Shown: one piece after another, positions 5,421 to 5,787 of the stretch
How the letters are laid out: every line of letters begins with the position of its first letter
Numbering within the stretch: position 1 is the stretch's first letter
Assembly (NCBI GenBank): GCA_002409445.1
Contig: DHNJ01000036.1
Location: forward strand, 33,550 to 39,336
Length of the DNA: 5,787 bases
Reading direction: 5' to 3'
DNA from: Armatimonadetes bacterium UBA5419
Lineage (GTDB): Bacteria; Armatimonadota; UBA10988
Position numbers and translations under genes: made by a program
The notes under the pieces: generated by a model
Seen by the model: only the letters and a program-made list of their open reading frames with translations
What the model was told of the DNA's origin: nothing
The model's database searches: none

Positions 5421-5787
5421 ACCGCACGCGGGTCAAAATCTGCGGCTTCCGCGACGCAGCCGCCGTCGAGGCGGCGGTCGAGGCTGGCGCCGACGCCCTG
5501 GGCTTCAACTTTAACCCGCCCAGCCCGCGCGCCGTGACCCTGGCCGAGGCGGCCGAACTGGCCCGCGCGGTGCCACCGTGGGTGGCCCGCGTGGCGCTGC
5601 TGGTCGGCGCCGACGAACCGGCCATCCGCGCCGCGGCCGAGGCTCTGGAGACGCGTTGCGTGCAGCTGTACGGGCCGTGGAGCCCGGAGCTGCTGTCGCG
5701 CCTGGGCGATCTGGAGGTGATCCTGGCCGTGCCGGCGCGCGCGGCGCGGACGCTGGCGGACCTGGGCGCGGACGTCATCAAGGTGGA
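5417..5787 (+). CDS. trpF: Phosphoribosylanthranilate isomerase, partial (3' end cut off)
   Basis: TrpF converts phosphoribosylanthranilate to CdRP, the substrate of TrpC. The 123 complete codons visible before the window edge cover a little over half of the usual length of roughly 200 residues. The N-terminal strand VKICG carries the catalytic cysteine C9. GADALGFNF and SPR follow at about residues 25-39, then strand VARVALLVG, then VQLYG at about 87-91, where most family members have VQLHG. Position 11-12 is FR instead of the common LT or IT, although LR is also known. The catalytic aspartate region expected further on is not in the window. The gene begins at GTG 5417 inside the trpC stop codon (GTGA), and no separate ribosome binding site is apparent. 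Confidence 0.92.
   Translation, partial: MNRTRVKICGFRDAAAVEAAVEAGADALGFNFNPPSPRAVTLAEAAELARAVPPWVARVALLVGADEPAIRAAAEALETRCVQLYGPWSPELLSRLGDLEVILAVPARAARTLADLGADVIKV

Noticed and set aside
1..5787. CRISPR array, insertion sequence, tRNA or defence system
   Set aside because: No regularly spaced direct repeats, transposase motifs, terminal inverted repeats, tRNA T-arm pattern or nuclease/toxin domains were found on either strand by eye.

Overview
The window is a high-GC bacterial chromosomal segment with tightly packed genes. The phylum cannot be fixed from this sequence. The GC richness, scarce Shine-Dalgarno sites, TANNNT-type -10 boxes close to start codons and the gene content would suit an environmental lineage such as Armatimonadota or Chloroflexota, but that is a low-confidence inference. 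I saw no insertion sequence, CRISPR array, tRNA, rRNA or phage gene.

Layout. Positions 1-449 hold no convincing protein gene. They contain a perfect hairpin (81-98), a good sigma70-type promoter (about 211-239) and a roughly 200-nt leader with three more hairpins. The leader runs into a small ECF-like sigma factor gene (450-1004, +). This gene meets a leftward three-gene cluster tail to tail, and the two stop codons share one CTAG. In transcription order the cluster is: an exported TolB-N/FlgO-like plus TPR protein (4528-3371, -); a LarA-family nickel-pincer 2-hydroxyacid racemase/epimerase (3345-2056, -); and a Gfo/Idh/MocA NAD(P)-dependent oxidoreductase (2056-1001, -). The racemase and oxidoreductase genes are joined by a TGATG stop/start overlap. 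A divergent promoter region of about 90 bp separates this cluster from a rightward tryptophan pair: trpC (4620-5420) and trpF (from 5417, cut by the window edge), joined by a GTGA overlap.

How the genes work together. TrpF and TrpC catalyse consecutive steps from phosphoribosylanthranilate to indole-3-glycerol phosphate. The LarA-like and Gfo/Idh/MocA proteins look like a coupled pair that would invert, then oxidise or reduce, a carbon next to a carboxylate or hydroxyl, perhaps on a sugar acid. The substrate is unknown. The LarA-like protein keeps every active-site residue I can place, but no genes for its cofactor (larB, larC, larE) are in view. The most unusual points are this translationally coupled racemase-dehydrogenase pair headed by an exported TPR protein, the degenerate nucleotide-binding loop of the dehydrogenase, the very short leaders at the divergent promoters, and the long structured leader of the sigma gene.
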